Origin: G963668345 sp965206025
Lineage (GTDB): Bacteria > Acidobacteriota > Terriglobia > Bryobacterales > UBA6623
Direction: 5' to 3'
Assembly (NCBI GenBank): GCA_965206025.1
Contig: CBDBIU010000003.1
Coordinates: 372,001 to 436,000, forward strand
Length of the DNA stretch: 64,000 nt
Part shown: positions 62,555 through 64,000 of the stretch, piece after piece
How the letters are laid out: the number at the start of each line of letters is the position of its first letter
How positions within the stretch are numbered: the stretch's first letter is position 1
Notes under the pieces: generated by a model
The model's database searches: none
The model's input: the letters and a program-made list of their open reading frames with translations, nothing else
What the model was told of the DNA's origin: nothing
Program-made: the position numbers and the translations under genes

Positions 62555-63976
62555 GTGTTTGATCGTCACAGGCAAAAAGCGGTCGTCCTTTTCGCGTTGG
62601 CGGACGTGATTCTCACCGTCTGCGCCTTTGAGGCGGCCTACCAAACGCGCGTGGTGCTGCCCCTGCCGCGGGCATTTTTCATTGTCACCCCGGTCAAGGC
62701 CCTTCTCTTGGGCGGCACGCTCGCCCTTTGGCTCGGGATCGGGGCTTGGTTGGGGGTCTACCATAAGCTTTACGGAAACAACACTCGGGCGGCGATCCGC
62801 GACACCTTCTTGCAGGTCTTCTTCGGCGTGGTCGGTCTGGTAACTTTCCAGTATCTTCTGGACCCCCGACTTGACATCAGCCGCTTGTTCATCGGCCTTT
62901 TCGCCGCCTACAACCTGCTGTTTCTGCTGGTCTATCGCGTCAGCGCGGGCAGACTGCGTGGATTCATTCGCCGCCAATTCGGCGCGCAAACCTTCTACCT
63001 CGTCGTCGGATGCGGCCCGAAGGCGCGCGAGATGGGCCGCCGGCTGGAGGCCGCCCGCGAATACGGTGTACAGCTGGTCGGTTTTGTGGATCCGGTTGGC
63101 TCGTCCGGTCCCAAGATTGACCTCGGCGAAACCTACCCCGTGCGCAGGCTGGAGGAGCTGGCGGCGACGGTCCGCGAGCATGTGGTCGATGAGATCATCT
63201 TCGCGGTCGAAGTGGAAAAGCTCGCCGAGTTGGAAGATGTTCTTCTGATCTGCGACGAAGAGGGCATTCGCACCCGGGTTGTGATGGACGTCTTCCCGCA
63301 CATCCAAAGCAAGGTTTACGTGGAGCGCTTCAGTGATGTTCCCATGCTGACGTTTTCGACCACGCCGCACGACGAGATTCGGCTGTTCTTGAAAAGGGCT
63401 TTTGACGTTACGCTGGGAGTTATTTCGCTGCTCGTGCTGGCGTTGCCGATGGCTCTCGTGGCCCTAGTGATCCGGCTGACTTCCCGAGGGCCCGGCATAT
63501 TCCGCCAGGTGCGCTGCGGCCTCAACGGCCGCCGGTTCGTCTGCTACAAGTTCCGCTCGATGGTGGCCGACGCCGAGAAACTCAGGGAGGATGTCGCCCA
63601 CCTCAATGAAAAAGACGGCCCGGTCTTCAAGATTGCCGATGACCCTCGCCTAACGGCGATCGGGCGCTACCTGAGAAGGTTTTCGATCGACGAGTTGCCG
63701 CAGCTTTGGAACATCCTCAGGGGCGATATGTCGTTCGTCGGTCCGCGGCCCGCCGTCCTCGCGGAGATCCAACAATACGAGACCTGGCAGCGGCGGCGGC
63801 TGCGAATGAGGCCCGGCCTGACCTGCCTGTGGGCTGTTCAGGGCCGCGACCGTCTCGAGTTCGAGACTTGGATGAAGCTCGATCTCGAATACATCAACAA
63901 ATGGTCGCTGTGGCTTGACTTCAAGCTGCTGGTGCAGTCGATACCGCGGGTGCTCGTCGGCCGGGGCGCGAACTAA
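62555..63976 (+). CDS. exopolysaccharide polyprenyl-phosphate sugar-1-phosphate transferase
   Basis: Initiates assembly of a lipid-linked polysaccharide repeat by moving a sugar-1-phosphate onto undecaprenyl phosphate. It has 473 residues (GTG start at 62555). Four or five N-terminal membrane helices (to about residue 130) are followed by a CoA-binding-like domain (LVVGCGPKAREMGRRLEAAR) and a C-terminal bacterial sugar-transferase domain: KRAFDVTLGVISLLVLALPM, RQVRCGLNGRRFVCYKFRSM and SIDELPQLWNILRGDMSFVG. Substrate is probably glucose or galactose, not certain. The TAA stop is in the CTAA end of a repeat at the window edge. Confidence 0.93.
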   Translation: MFDRHRQKAVVLFALADVILTVCAFEAAYQTRVVLPLPRAFFIVTPVKALLLGGTLALWLGIGAWLGVYHKLYGNNTRAAIRDTFLQVFFGVVGLVTFQYLLDPRLDISRLFIGLFAAYNLLFLLVYRVSAGRLRGFIRRQFGAQTFYLVVGCGPKAREMGRRLEAAREYGVQLVGFVDPVGSSGPKIDLGETYPVRRLEELAATVREHVVDEIIFAVEVEKLAELEDVLLICDEEGIRTRVVMDVFPHIQSKVYVERFSDVPMLTFSTTPHDEIRLFLKRAFDVTLGVISLLVLALPMALVALVIRLTSRGPGIFRQVRCGLNGRRFVCYKFRSMVADAEKLREDVAHLNEKDGPVFKIADDPRLTAIGRYLRRFSIDELPQLWNILRGDMSFVGPRPAVLAEIQQYETWQRRRLRMRPGLTCLWAVQGRDRLEFETWMKLDLEYINKWSLWLDFKLLVQSIPRVLVGRGAN

Positions 63977-64000
63977 GCGCGGTATTTCTCGCCACCTGAC
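63973..64000. repeat. family 1 element end, cut by window edge
   Basis: CTAAGCGCGG then TATTTCTCGCCACCTGAC matches the inverted arm CTAGCCCGCATTTCTCACC plus ACCTGAC of the 996-1180 element, with a small indel. Its first four bases, CTAA, contain the stop of the preceding gene. Confidence 0.6.

Overview
The window is GC-rich bacterial chromosome with a complete fused str-S10-spc-alpha ribosomal block followed by an accessory-rich region. Codon use, the zinc-ribbon S14, a three-subunit Tat-exported molybdenum hydroxylase, DUF3142, DUF1326-like and DUF1015 proteins, and many short intergenic inverted-repeat elements point to Acidobacteriota (perhaps a Bryobacterales-like lineage). This assignment is inference; there is no rRNA in the window.

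Layout. (1) 1-21551, minus strand: transcription runs from rpsL (21551) down to rplQ (1177) through rpsG, fusA, tuf, the S10 and spc genes with secY, adk, map, infA, rpmJ, and then rpsM, rpsK, rpsD, rpoA. Many junctions are ATGA, GTGA or TAATG overlaps. I added rpmD and rpmJ, and shortened several starts to the family N-terminus or to the overlapping stop. Downstream lies a SurA-like lipoprotein cut by the window edge. (2) 21961-27623, minus: two small secreted proteins with rho-independent terminators nearby, then a molybdenum hydroxylase operon (2Fe-2S, molybdopterin and FAD subunits, then a small four-cysteine protein). (3) 28203-32764, minus: ftsK, uppP and a LarA-like protein. (4) 32765-45372, mainly plus: DUF3142 protein, orphan modA, SurA-like foldase, YhaM-like nuclease with a coupled BlaI-type repressor, and a CzcCBA-type efflux system whose pump gene carries one frameshift. 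(5) 45617-51122: tRNA-Asp, a two-gene cassette of a two-TM protein and a proline-rich peptide, an ISL3-like MITE with perfect target duplication, a DUF1015 protein, a LysR regulator and an IS481/IS1202-like insertion sequence. (6) 51301-64000: queA, a TrbI-like secreted protein, cysS-rnhA-dusB region, DUF433 protein, bacterioferritin, an epimerase, a degenerate alkaline-phosphatase-family protein, pyrD, an orphan protein and a sugar-phosphate transferase.

The most distinctive features are three families of short non-autonomous mobile elements. Two of them end in CTAG/CTAA and sit exactly on, or a few bases beyond, stop codons. The best candidate for an undescribed system is the two-TM plus proline-rich cassette beside tRNA-Asp, which has its own promoter-like sequence and a palindromic operator-like site. 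No CRISPR array, rRNA or phage was seen.
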